Made by a program: the position numbers and the translations under genes. This document shows positions 48,501 to 58,819 of a DNA stretch of 64,000 nt, in pieces. The notes under the pieces are model-generated. The model saw nothing but the letters and a program-made list of their open reading frames with translations. It had not been told where the DNA came from and ran no database searches. This DNA is from Bacteroidales bacterium (GTDB taxonomy: Bacteria; Bacteroidota; Bacteroidia; Bacteroidales; F082): the NCBI GenBank assembly GCA_017531225.1, contig JAFXLL010000001.1, positions 124,001 through 188,000 on the forward strand. The letters are read 5' to 3'. Numbering within the stretch: position 1 is the stretch's first letter; each line of letters begins with the position of its first letter.

Positions 48501-50696
48501 ACCTATACCTTGGCCATCGTGGATGAAGGCATTCTCGGTTTGACCAACTTCGCTACACCGGATCCATACAAGTACTTCAATGCCAAACAGTCACTCAAGG
48601 TTCGTACTTGGGACAACTACGACTATATCATCGACGCCTTCTCGGGCGAACTTGGAACGCTTTACGCCATCGGCGGTGACGGCTTCATCAACCAGGAAGT
48701 CACCCTTGACAAGCGTTTCAAGGCTTATGCCGTGACTTACGGACCGTTTGAGTTGAAGGCTAAAGGTGAGAATACACACGAGATCGAAGTGCCGCAATGC
48801 TCTGGCGCCCTCCGTTTTATGGTGGTGGCCAAAGGCGAAGGCAAGTCGTTCGGCGCTGCTGAAAAGCGTATGAATGTGGTGGATCCCATCATCCTTTATC
48901 CAGCTGCACCTCGTGTCACTGCTCCTAACGACGAGATGACCCTCAAGGTTCAGGTGCTGGCTCCTACCATGAAAGGCCAGAACCTCAACGTTGTGGTGAA
49001 CAACAAGAACCTGACCGCTGTCGGTGAAACCCCATCATCAGTGAAGGTGGATGCCAACGGCGAAGCCATGATTGTGATGAAGGTGAGAGTTCCTGAGACC
49101 CTCGGCATCGCTACGATGGATGTGAAGGTGTCAGGCGGTGGCTATGAAGCCCAGACCAAGACAGAGATTCCGATCCGTATGCCTTACGCTGAAAAGCGCC
49201 AGACCTATACCAAGGAAGTTGAGGCAGGAGCTACCGAGACCATGAACTTCGACGTACAGGGTCTCGCCGGTACCCAAGAGGGCAATGTCATGGTGGCATC
49301 GCTCATCCCGGTGGATCTCTATAGCCGTTTGAACTATCTCACCACTTATCCTTACGGTTGCCTCGAGCAGGTGGTGTCCGCCGCCTTCCCGCAGCTCTAC
49401 CTGAACTACTTCATCCAACAGAGCGAGGAAGATCAAGGTAAGACCCGCGACGCCATCCAGGAAGGTATCGCCAGCCTGAAGTCATATCAACAATCCAACT
49501 TCTCGCTGACCAACTGGGTTGGTGGTCGTTATGTGGATCCTTGGACTGAGCTTTATGCTCTGCATTTCCTCGTTGAGGCTAAGAATCAAGGTTTTGACGT
49601 GCCAGCTTACCTGTATGACGGCATGATGAACTACCAAGCCGATATTGCCAAGGCATGGAAGATGAACCCCGACTTCAAGCAGGGTGAGACCATCCAAGCC
49701 TATCGTCTCTTTGTGTTGGCACTCGGTGGCGCTCCTGAGATGGGCGCACTCAACCGCTTCAAGGAACTTCAGTTCAACTATAGCTTGAGCGCTATATTGA
49801 CTGCCGCCACATACGCCCAAGTGGGTAAGAAGAACATGGTGGCTCAGTTCTGGCCTGCTGTGAATATGGACGAGTATATGTCGGATTATTACACCTCGTT
49901 TGGCTCGCCCGTCCGAGACCTGGCATTTATGACTTATGCCGAGATGTTGTGCGATAGGGATCAGGAAGCTATCCAAAGCCATGTCAACGACATCTGCGAG
50001 ATCTTGAATAGCGACTATTGGCTCGACACCCAGTCTACCGCATTTGCACTGTTTACCTTGGGTAAATACGCTGAGAAGAAGGGAACCTCCAATGCCCCGA
50101 TCTCCGCTACAGTGAAGGTCAACGGCGAGGAGCGTACCATGAATACCAACATGGGTTCAACTGGCTTTGCCATCGTCCCGAAGGTTGGTGCCAACAAGGT
50201 GGAGATCAAGAACAACTCCGACCAGAAGCTGACGGCTAAGGTGTATGCCAAGACGTCTGTAGCTGAATACGAGACTGAGGAGAACGGCAATTTCATCACC
50301 ATGAAAGTGAACTACCTCGACAAGAACGGCGCTGCCATCAATCCGGCTTCACTGCCGATGGGCACCGACTTCAAGGTGGAGATCATGGTGGAGAACCCAA
50401 GCCAGTACAGGGTTACCGAGTTGGCCTTGTCGTACTATCTCGCCTCCGGTTGGGAGATCATCAACGACCGTTTGCTGGATGCAGATGAGGGTAACAAGGG
50501 CGCTAAGCACATGGATATCCGTGATGACCGCGCCTACTTCTTCTTCGACCTCTCGGCCAAGCAGAAGAAGACCTTCACCCTAAAGCTGAACGCCACTTAC
50601 GAAGGCTCGTACATGCTGCCTGCCGTCCGTTGCGAGGACATGTACAACAACGAGATTTACTATCTGGTGCCGGCTCGTCCGGTCGTCGTTAAATGA
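45516..50696 (+). CDS. Alpha-2-macroglobulin family lipoprotein (bacterial A2M)
   Basis: A 1726-residue secreted lipoprotein (lipobox TFSSC, Cys about residue 25). The order matches bacterial A2M: macroglobulin domains, the A2M bait region and the A2M domain, then the thioester motif CLEQ with Cys1282 in PYGCLEQVVS, a helical thioester domain and a C-terminal receptor-like domain. Proteins with this motif can trap attacking proteases covalently in the periplasm. The start could also be the ATG at 45525. Its stop overlaps the pbpC start by 4 bases, the known A2M-PbpC pairing (E. coli YfhM-PbpC). Confidence 0.93.
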   Translation: MKTMKITRVLALLLGVLLVGTFSSCDKGGQKNVQQQSQNFCLVDVDPNYSAEEVQFDVTVFFTQPVEEEDALKIFNSAFVEKYGVTSSYLGDRRYSFQINGVQRQKSDSYIDLVLDGKPLNSKSKVERELLVSAKDTFSAVDIKVDKENSSATLIFSQPLKHINLDGFIGVDPQMGYRTEIVGNKIVIYFDKSNLYSYQMEEITLTIGAGIKDAEGNSLGKEQTFNFDLTDLAPKVRWTEKGMIVPEVSDATVYFDAICLNSVVLRIARVFDNNILSYYQDNDLEDSYDIRKSGRLVKKVTIALDNPDPKQWKTFPIVLSDYVDVKAGDMYQLILDFGPADYAFATEESKQLTLENEALEAKYWDGQAYDFKNSDYEGDWDDPLTATYYNYVQIRKNVMVTDLAVTAKMGADDAVDVYVFQISDANPVSGAEVSAYNFQRQEIASAKTDGQGHAHLTCANRPAFVVARDKKGGQSLIKTSNGDALSYSKFDVGGETIVKGVAAFAYSNRGVWRPGDELQLNLMLSDMDAKLPADYPVVMEVYDASSRLYARQSNNSPVGGIYTFTVQTSPNDETGLWRATFKIGNSVINKYLRVETVKPNRLEIKFETPDVISLTNPRNVKLNAKWLNGLTASGLKAEIEVKVRQGKTSFETFPTYTFGNDSEEFYSDEIYLFSGPLDGKGDASVSFEPLKDLSSEQMINATFITTVFEAGGDFSIASSTGKLSPRERYVGVEMPATESKYGEYYFTNRNWKFPIAVVKENGELDKSTIALDYQLYKLDGYWWWSSEDAYSLKKYVRGTYKRPEMSGTMTCNNGKTELQINVPNEKWGLYLLVIDDKQGGNTFAKVIRFDWDYATIHSTGDSEGPAQLALSNGKGTYKVGENIVVNFPANEKAKALVTIESNDRVIKTMVIDKLGTEGAVEFKATEEMIPNVYVYVSLIQPRDAGNDMPLRMYGVVPVRVEDGSLQLKPVLGVPETSNTNKKVQVKVKEENAKAMTYTLAIVDEGILGLTNFATPDPYKYFNAKQSLKVRTWDNYDYIIDAFSGELGTLYAIGGDGFINQEVTLDKRFKAYAVTYGPFELKAKGENTHEIEVPQCSGALRFMVVAKGEGKSFGAAEKRMNVVDPIILYPAAPRVTAPNDEMTLKVQVLAPTMKGQNLNVVVNNKNLTAVGETPSSVKVDANGEAMIVMKVRVPETLGIATMDVKVSGGGYEAQTKTEIPIRMPYAEKRQTYTKEVEAGATETMNFDVQGLAGTQEGNVMVASLIPVDLYSRLNYLTTYPYGCLEQVVSAAFPQLYLNYFIQQSEEDQGKTRDAIQEGIASLKSYQQSNFSLTNWVGGRYVDPWTELYALHFLVEAKNQGFDVPAYLYDGMMNYQADIAKAWKMNPDFKQGETIQAYRLFVLALGGAPEMGALNRFKELQFNYSLSAILTAATYAQVGKKNMVAQFWPAVNMDEYMSDYYTSFGSPVRDLAFMTYAEMLCDRDQEAIQSHVNDICEILNSDYWLDTQSTAFALFTLGKYAEKKGTSNAPISATVKVNGEERTMNTNMGSTGFAIVPKVGANKVEIKNNSDQKLTAKVYAKTSVAEYETEENGNFITMKVNYLDKNGAAINPASLPMGTDFKVEIMVENPSQYRVTELALSYYLASGWEIINDRLLDADEGNKGAKHMDIRDDRAYFFFDLSAKQKKTFTLKLNATYEGSYMLPAVRCEDMYNNEIYYLVPARPVVVK

Positions 50697-53002
50697 CGAA
50701 ACGCCGTCGTGCGATTTACAGAACAGGCCTGTTTCTTGCAGGCCTGTTTCTTCTTTTTTTGTGCATTCCCGTCCCTAAGTTCAATGACCCTTATTCCACG
50801 GTATTGAACGCCAAAAACGGGGAACTGTTAGGTGCGCATATCGCTGACGACGGACAGTGGCGCTTCCCCGCCACCAACACCTATTCCGAGAAATATCTCG
50901 CCTGTGTTGTTGAATATGAAGACCAGCAGTATTTTCGGCATTGGGGTTTCAACCCGATTGCTTTCGTTCAGGCACTGATCGAGAATACGAAAGCTGGCAA
51001 GGTGGTTAGGGGAGGGAGCACTATCTCGATGCAGGTGGTCCGCTTAGCCCGAAAAAACAAGCCCAGGACTTATAAGGAAAAGTTCCTTGAAGTGATCTTG
51101 GCGCTCCGTTTGGAGTTACGTTATTCGAAAAAACATATTTTCGACCTCTATGCCGCCCATGCGCCTTTTGGAGGCAATGTGGTAGGTATCGACGCGGCTG
51201 CATGGCGCTATTTCCACACCACCCCTGATCAGCTGACATGGAGCGAGGCGGCTACCTTGGCAGTGCTACCCAACTCACCCGCCATGATACACCCTGGACG
51301 CTCCAGAGAGAGATTGCTCGACAAACGCGACGCCTTGCTGCAACGTTTGACAGCGCCTAAGGCTCATATCCCCAGAAAATATGGAGTCTCGGCGTTAAGC
51401 CATGACGACTGCGAACTGGCAATGATGGAAAGGCTGCCCAACAAACCTTACGATATACCACAACTGGCCTACCATTACTTGATGGAGCAGGAAAAACGAC
51501 ATAAAGGCGAGCAGATTCATTCTGATTTGGACTATGCGCTTCAAAAAGCAGTGACGGAAGTCATGGAGCGTCATTATCAAGACAATGTGCAGAACCAGAT
51601 CGAGAATGCGGCGGTGTATGTGGTGGATTATCTAACTGGCGAGGAGGTGGCTTATGTAGGCAATAACGCCAAGGCAAAAGAAGCGGCTATGGTCGATATG
51701 GTAAAGGCGCAACGCTCCACGGGAAGTATCATGAAGCCTTTTCTCTTTGCGGCTATGCTCGACGAAGGCACCTTGCTGCCGACCATGCTGCTACCTGACA
51801 TACCGATGAGCCTCTCAGGCTTCACACCGAAGAACTACTCGGGGCAATACTGGGGCGTGGTCCCCGCCAACGAGGCCTTGCAACACTCTTTGAATGCGCC
51901 GTTTGTGTATCTGTTGAAGCAATATGGCCATCAGCGTTTCCATTCCTTGCTGAAGCGGCTTAACCTTTCGGGTATTGTGTTCGACAGCGACCATTACGGG
52001 CTCTCGCTGATCGTAGGTGGTGCCGAAGCCTCGCTGCTCGACTTGGTGAATGCCTATGCTGCCATGGGTAGGAAACTGGCTGCCGCAGTGAACGAAAACT
52101 TCCAGGAAGAAGTACCTGACGACAGCTCGCCTTTCTCGGCTGATGCCATCGCCATCACTTTCAACGTGATGAAAGGGCTGACAAGACCGACCAACCAAAC
52201 TGGGTGGAGCGGCTTCTCCTCGTCCAAACAAGTAGCCTGGAAAACAGGCACCAGCTTTGGTTTTAAGGATGCCTGGACCATTGGCTTGACTGACCATTAC
52301 GTGATCGGAGTCTGGGTGGGTAACGCCGATGGCGAAGGCCGACCTGGTCTGACGGGAGTAGGGGTGGCCGCGCCATTGATGTTCGACGTGGCGGCGTTGC
52401 TCAAGGATAGCTACACCTACCCGCAGGCAACAGCATCGGCCATCGAAGTGGAGGTCTGCGCCGAGTCAGGGTATCCCAATACAGAGATCTGCAAAAAGAC
52501 CACGAAAGTGCTGATGCCCGATGTGGAGATCAAAACCGGCATCTGCCCCTATCACAAGAAAGTTTACCTCGATTCCACACGTCAATACCAGGTGCTGCCC
52601 GACTGCTATCCCGTTGATCAGCGTTGCTACGAGACCTATTTTGTGTTGCCACCCGTGATGGAATGGTTTTATAAGAAGCACTCCGCCTTCTATCGTCCTA
52701 TGCCGATGCTCTATCCCAGCTGTGCCACAGCCCATCCTGACGACGTGATGGCTTTCGTGTATCCCAAGTCGGACGCTCGCGTCACCATCCCCATCGACAT
52801 CACTGGTGACCGTCAACAAATTGTCTTCGAGATAGCCCATCGTAACCCCAAGAAAACCATCTATTGGACATTGAACGACGTGTTTATCGGGCAAACCCGC
52901 CTAAACCACCAGATGCCTATCGATGTAGAGAAAGGAACCTACAAATTGCGTTGCGTGGATGAAGATGGGGTGGAACTAAACAGAAAGATAGTTGTGAATT
53001 GA
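50693..53002 (+). CDS. pbpC: Penicillin-binding protein 1C
   Basis: A bifunctional peptidoglycan synthase, 769 residues. A membrane anchor (about 9-26) is followed by the GT51 domain with EDQQYFRHWG (catalytic Glu76) and RGGSTISMQVVR, a transpeptidase domain with Ser345 (STGSIMK), SLN near residue 400 and KTGTS near 520, and a C-terminal BiPBP_C-type domain. It is thought to repair wall after A2M has reacted. The ATGA overlap with the A2M gene supports joint action. Confidence 0.95.
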   Translation: MTKRRRAIYRTGLFLAGLFLLFLCIPVPKFNDPYSTVLNAKNGELLGAHIADDGQWRFPATNTYSEKYLACVVEYEDQQYFRHWGFNPIAFVQALIENTKAGKVVRGGSTISMQVVRLARKNKPRTYKEKFLEVILALRLELRYSKKHIFDLYAAHAPFGGNVVGIDAAAWRYFHTTPDQLTWSEAATLAVLPNSPAMIHPGRSRERLLDKRDALLQRLTAPKAHIPRKYGVSALSHDDCELAMMERLPNKPYDIPQLAYHYLMEQEKRHKGEQIHSDLDYALQKAVTEVMERHYQDNVQNQIENAAVYVVDYLTGEEVAYVGNNAKAKEAAMVDMVKAQRSTGSIMKPFLFAAMLDEGTLLPTMLLPDIPMSLSGFTPKNYSGQYWGVVPANEALQHSLNAPFVYLLKQYGHQRFHSLLKRLNLSGIVFDSDHYGLSLIVGGAEASLLDLVNAYAAMGRKLAAAVNENFQEEVPDDSSPFSADAIAITFNVMKGLTRPTNQTGWSGFSSSKQVAWKTGTSFGFKDAWTIGLTDHYVIGVWVGNADGEGRPGLTGVGVAAPLMFDVAALLKDSYTYPQATASAIEVEVCAESGYPNTEICKKTTKVLMPDVEIKTGICPYHKKVYLDSTRQYQVLPDCYPVDQRCYETYFVLPPVMEWFYKKHSAFYRPMPMLYPSCATAHPDDVMAFVYPKSDARVTIPIDITGDRQQIVFEIAHRNPKKTIYWTLNDVFIGQTRLNHQMPIDVEKGTYKLRCVDEDGVELNRKIVVN

Positions 53003-53020
53003 TTTTTTTTCGTATTTTTG
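52992..53020 (+). promoter_or_regulatory. Promoter of guaB
   Basis: TTG (52992-52994) and TATTTTTG (53013-53020) are spaced 18 bases and lie over the pbpC 3' end and the spacer. The ATG follows 26 bases later. Confidence 0.65.
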
Positions 53021-53028
53021 CGGATTAA

Positions 53029-54519
<1,491 letters not shown>

Positions 54520-54540
54520 GAATTTTAGATAATCTATATC

Positions 54541-56562
54541 ATGAAAAGAATCAAATTCTTGAAAGCCATCGTCTTATCGGTGTTGGTCGTTTCATCATTC
54601 AGCATGTTGGCGCAGTCAAAACTCGATAAGCAGGTGCTTATGACCATCGGTGACCAAAAAGTTACAGTGAAGGAGTTTACCGATGTTTATGCCAAGAACA
54701 ACCTGAAAAGCGACGTCATCGAAAAGAAATCGGTGGATGAATATCTTGATCTGTTCATCAACTTCCGTATGAAAGTTATGGAAGCCTATGCTATGGGTCT
54801 TGACACCAATGCGAATTTCAAGAAAGAGTTGGATGGCTATCGCAAGCAACTGGCTAAGCCCTATTTCACAAACGATGAAGTAAGCGAAGAGCTCATCGAA
54901 GAGGCCTATCAGCGCAAGCTGAAGGACGTCAGGGCTTCCCATATTTTGATTGAATGTGACCGTCACGCTCTTCCCGCTGACACTTTGAAGGCATATAACA
55001 AGATCATGGACATCAGGAAAAAGGCCATGAACGGCGAAGACTTCAATGAGTTGGCCGTGACCTATTCCCAGGACCGTTCGGCACGCGATACTAAAGCTAC
55101 ACCGAATACTCCTTTCCGCAAGGGAAACCGCGGCGATCTGGGCTATTTCACTGTGTTTGACATGGTCTATCCATTTGAAACTGGTGCCTACAATACCAAA
55201 CCTGGTGAGATTTCCATGCCAGTCAGAAGCGATTTCGGCTACCATCTCATCAAGGTTAATAGCATTACCGATGCACTGGGTTCCGTACAAGCAGCGCATA
55301 TCTTCCTGGAGCTTACCCCTGAGGCTTCAGAAGCTGATGTTCAGGCCGCTAAGCTAAAGGCTGACAACATTTACGCCGAATTGGAAGCTCAAAATGGGAA
55401 AAACTGGAATGAGGCTGTGAGCAGATACTCCGATGATAGAGCTTCGGTGACGCGCAATGGTGCCCTGATGCCATTCCCAGTCAACCGTATCGTTCCAGAG
55501 TTCATTGAGACCATCAAGCAACTGGAACCTGGCGACATCTCCAAGCCGATTCGTACCAATTATGGCTTCCATATCATCAAGTTGATCGCCACCTCAGGCG
55601 TCGGCTCTTTCGAGAAAGAACGTCCTGCTATCGCTGAAAGCGTGCAAAGAGACAAGCGCTCAAAGAAGTCGGAAGAAGTGGTGCTGCAGCAAATCAAGGA
55701 AGAGTATGGCTTCAAGGCCAACGATAAGAATCTCGCCAATTTCATGGCTACTGTCGACAGCACTATCCTGACTGGAAAGTTCGTTCCTGCTTTGGATGCC
55801 AAACTTAACGCCACGCTCTTCACTATTGGCAAAAAGTCCTTTAATGTTGGCGATTTTGTCGAATACATCAAAGCTAAGCAAACCCCAGTGAGAGCAGGTT
55901 TTCCCATCCTTACGTATGCCTATCAGCTTTACGACGCTTTCCAGAGCAAGGAAATCCTCGCTTATGCCGATGAACATTTGGAAGAGAGATACCCTGAGTT
56001 CAAGGCCTTGGTTCAGGAATATAACGACGGCATTCTGCTGTTCGATTTGATGGACAAGGAGGTTTGGAACAAAGCTGTGGAGGACACCCTTGGACTCCAG
56101 GACTTTTATTCCAGAAACACTACCAAATACATGTGGAACGAGCGTGTGAAAGCCTGTGTTATCACCGTCAGCAAGCCTGAATCGCTGCCTAAAGTCAAGG
56201 AATATCTTGCCGAGGGCGTGGCATTCGACAGCTTGAGGAAAGTGATGGCTCGCGATAGCATCGGTTATGTGACAGTGCGCAATGCTTTCTACCAGCATGG
56301 CGACAACCATTTTGTTGATGAAACAGAATGGGTGGCCGGCACAATGAAAGAGTTCCCCTCAACGGTTGATCAGTCAACGGTAATTGTCAACATTATCGAA
56401 AGACGCGATCCAGAACCGAAGACTTTACGTGAAGCCAAAGGCCTCGTCACTTCCGATTATCAGGTTGAACTGGAGGAAAAATGGATGGCAACGCTTCGCG
56501 AGAAGTATCCTGTAAAGATTGACGAGAAAGTTCTTGAAAAAGTAAGAAATCTCTATCAATGA
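54541..56562 (+). CDS. Periplasmic peptidyl-prolyl isomerase with two parvulin domains
   Basis: A 673-residue secreted protein (signal peptide ending SMLAQ). Two rotamase (parvulin) domains are readable: DVRASHILIECDR ... FGYHLIKV (about 135-240) and AAHIFLELTPEA ... YGFHIIKL (about 250-345), followed by a helical region. The architecture is that of SurA/PpiD chaperones. The stop overlaps the next foldase gene by 4 bases. Confidence 0.9.
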   Translation: MKRIKFLKAIVLSVLVVSSFSMLAQSKLDKQVLMTIGDQKVTVKEFTDVYAKNNLKSDVIEKKSVDEYLDLFINFRMKVMEAYAMGLDTNANFKKELDGYRKQLAKPYFTNDEVSEELIEEAYQRKLKDVRASHILIECDRHALPADTLKAYNKIMDIRKKAMNGEDFNELAVTYSQDRSARDTKATPNTPFRKGNRGDLGYFTVFDMVYPFETGAYNTKPGEISMPVRSDFGYHLIKVNSITDALGSVQAAHIFLELTPEASEADVQAAKLKADNIYAELEAQNGKNWNEAVSRYSDDRASVTRNGALMPFPVNRIVPEFIETIKQLEPGDISKPIRTNYGFHIIKLIATSGVGSFEKERPAIAESVQRDKRSKKSEEVVLQQIKEEYGFKANDKNLANFMATVDSTILTGKFVPALDAKLNATLFTIGKKSFNVGDFVEYIKAKQTPVRAGFPILTYAYQLYDAFQSKEILAYADEHLEERYPEFKALVQEYNDGILLFDLMDKEVWNKAVEDTLGLQDFYSRNTTKYMWNERVKACVITVSKPESLPKVKEYLAEGVAFDSLRKVMARDSIGYVTVRNAFYQHGDNHFVDETEWVAGTMKEFPSTVDQSTVIVNIIERRDPEPKTLREAKGLVTSDYQVELEEKWMATLREKYPVKIDEKVLEKVRNLYQ

Positions 56563-57410
56563 GAAAGATAGCTTTCTTTTTGTGCATCGTGTTGGCATTT
56601 GCAGCTATCGGCTGTCGTGATTATTTCATGCAGTCGGATCGCATCGTGGTTGCAGAATGCTATGGCAACAAGCTGTATCCGGAAGATCTGGAAGGCGTAG
56701 TTCCAGCCGATGCCAACAAAATGGATAGCTTGTCGAGAGTGAACGACTTTATCGATTCATGGATTCGCCGTCAACTGCTCATTCATCAGGCTGAGATCAA
56801 CCTTACTGCTGAGCAGCGCGATTTCTCAAAACAATTGCAGGACTATAACAATTCCCTGCTAATCTATGCCTACGAGACGCAAATGATTGAGCAGTATCTC
56901 GATACTGTGGTAAGTGATGATGAGATTGCGGCGTATTATGAGGAACACAAGGAGAACTTCCAGCTGCGTTCCACCATGGTGAAAGTGGCATACGTGATCC
57001 TGAAAGAGGATTGCAAACATCAAAAGGAATTCAAACAGATTATGAGTGACAGCGACACGCTGATGCTGCCGCAATTGGATGCCCTTGCAAGCCATCATGC
57101 GGTTTCAAGTTATCTCGATGTGGACAGCTGGATCAGACTCGACGACCTGTTGAGAACCATCCCGTTGGAAATCTACAACACGGAGAGTTTCCTGAAGAAA
57201 AACCGTTTCGTTAGCTTCGGGAAAGACAATTTCATCTATATGGTTCGCTTTGAGGATTACCTGTTGAAAGAGAGTCTCTCGCCCATTGAAATCGAAAGTG
57301 AGAATATTAAGAATATCGTTTTACTGAAAAGAAAGAAGGATCTGCTTTCCCAATTGAATGTCGATCTCTATGAGAAGGCAGTGAAGGAAAAAGTATTTGA
57401 AATCTATTAA
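56559..57410 (+). CDS. SurA-N-like lipoprotein without a PPIase domain
   Basis: A 283-residue protein with a lipoprotein signal (MRKIAFFLCIVLAFAAIGC; Cys19). The helical N-terminal part (DSWIRRQLLIHQAEINLT; VSDDEIAAYYEEHKENF) is like the SurA/PrsA chaperone domain, but no parvulin motif is found. It may be a chaperone that lost the isomerase domain. Start overlaps the upstream gene by 4 bases; the next start is 10 bases after its stop. Confidence 0.75.
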   Translation: MRKIAFFLCIVLAFAAIGCRDYFMQSDRIVVAECYGNKLYPEDLEGVVPADANKMDSLSRVNDFIDSWIRRQLLIHQAEINLTAEQRDFSKQLQDYNNSLLIYAYETQMIEQYLDTVVSDDEIAAYYEEHKENFQLRSTMVKVAYVILKEDCKHQKEFKQIMSDSDTLMLPQLDALASHHAVSSYLDVDSWIRLDDLLRTIPLEIYNTESFLKKNRFVSFGKDNFIYMVRFEDYLLKESLSPIEIESENIKNIVLLKRKKDLLSQLNVDLYEKAVKEKVFEIY

Positions 57411-57420
57411 ACTTGGAGTC

Positions 57421-58803
57421 ATGTCAAAAAGAATTCCTTTGTTTGTGGTTATGATGTTGATGGCTGCCGCAGCCGTCGCCCAAGAGGGCAAGACGCAGGT
57501 GGTTGATAAAGTGGTTGCTGTGGTTGGCAAGAACATCATTCTTCAGTCGGATATTGAGAATCAATATATGCAATACCGAATGCAGGGATCCATTGAAGGT
57601 AGCTCTTCTGCAATCCGCTGCGCCATCCTTGAAGAGATGCTGTTCCAGAAACTGATGCTCAATCAGGCGGAACTGGATAGCTTGACGGTGACTGACGCTG
57701 AGGTCGACATGGAATTGAACCGCCGTATCAGCGAGTTGGTTGGCCGTGCTGGATCACAGGAAAAGCTGGAGGAGATATTCAACAGAAATATGTCGGAAAT
57801 CAAGGATGAATTGCGTCGCTTGGTCATGGAAAAGAGCTTGCAGGACAAGGTCAGGGCTGAAATCCTTAAGGGCGTGACGGTGGCTCCTGCTGAAGTGAAG
57901 GCTTATTACCAAAGCATACCGATTGACAGCATCCCGATGGTCGATACACAATACGAAGTCATGCAGATCGTGAAACGCCCACCTGTGAGTGTTGACGAGA
58001 AGCTTGCCGTGAAAGACCAACTATATCAGATTCGCAAGCGTATCCTTGAAGGAGAGAGTAGTTTCTCGACCATGGCAGTGCTGTATTCCGAGGATCCGGG
58101 ATCGGCAAGAAAAGGTGGAGAACTTGGATTCACCGGTCGTGGCGAGTTCGCTCCTGAGTTCGAGACCGCGGCATTCAACCTGAGGGATGGCGAAATCTCG
58201 GAGGTCGTTGAAACAAAGTTCGGATTCCATATCATTCAGTTGATTGAGCGCCGTGACAATTACGTCAATTGCCGTCATATCCTGATGACGCCAAAGGTGC
58301 CTATTGAGGCTCTGGAGAAGGCTCAAAACGAGCTGGATTCAGCCGCTATGCTGATTCGTAATGGTGACATGACCTTTGAAGAGGCATGCAAGAAATTCAG
58401 CGACGATGAATCAAAAACCAATGGAGGCTATATCGTCAACCCGATGGCTGGCGGCTATAGGTTCGGACTTCAAGATATTCAAGAACTGGGAGAATACCCT
58501 GGCTTTGGTGAATTCAAAAACTTGGCATTCGTGATTGGTAAGCTGAAGGTTGGTGAGGTGAGCTCGCCACTACCGATGACTACCAACGAAGGCAACGATG
58601 CTTTCCGTCTGGTCATGGTGAAGAGGAAGATAGATGCCCATAGGGCCACTTTGGAAGATGACTATGCACTTATCCAAAACTGGGCTATGAGTAAAAAGAA
58701 TCAGGAAGTGATCAAGAGTTGGATTCGTGCCAAGGCTAAGAAAGCATTTATTCGGATTGATGAGGATTTTGCCGATTGCGACTTCCAGTTTGAATGGAGA
58801 TAA
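57421..58803 (+). CDS. surA: SurA-type periplasmic chaperone/PPIase
   Basis: A 460-residue SurA with a signal peptide (ending AVAQ), the N-terminal domain (VDKVVAVVGKNIILQSDIE), and two parvulin domains (first: FSTMAVLYSEDPGSARKGGE ... FGFHIIQLIE; second: NCRHILMTPKVPI). Helps outer-membrane proteins fold. The ATG at 57421 is chosen since a start at 57397 lies inside the previous gene and spoils the signal peptide. Confidence 0.92.
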   Translation: MSKRIPLFVVMMLMAAAAVAQEGKTQVVDKVVAVVGKNIILQSDIENQYMQYRMQGSIEGSSSAIRCAILEEMLFQKLMLNQAELDSLTVTDAEVDMELNRRISELVGRAGSQEKLEEIFNRNMSEIKDELRRLVMEKSLQDKVRAEILKGVTVAPAEVKAYYQSIPIDSIPMVDTQYEVMQIVKRPPVSVDEKLAVKDQLYQIRKRILEGESSFSTMAVLYSEDPGSARKGGELGFTGRGEFAPEFETAAFNLRDGEISEVVETKFGFHIIQLIERRDNYVNCRHILMTPKVPIEALEKAQNELDSAAMLIRNGDMTFEEACKKFSDDESKTNGGYIVNPMAGGYRFGLQDIQELGEYPGFGEFKNLAFVIGKLKVGEVSSPLPMTTNEGNDAFRLVMVKRKIDAHRATLEDDYALIQNWAMSKKNQEVIKSWIRAKAKKAFIRIDEDFADCDFQFEWR

Positions 58804-58819
58804 ATAAAACACTGTAAAA

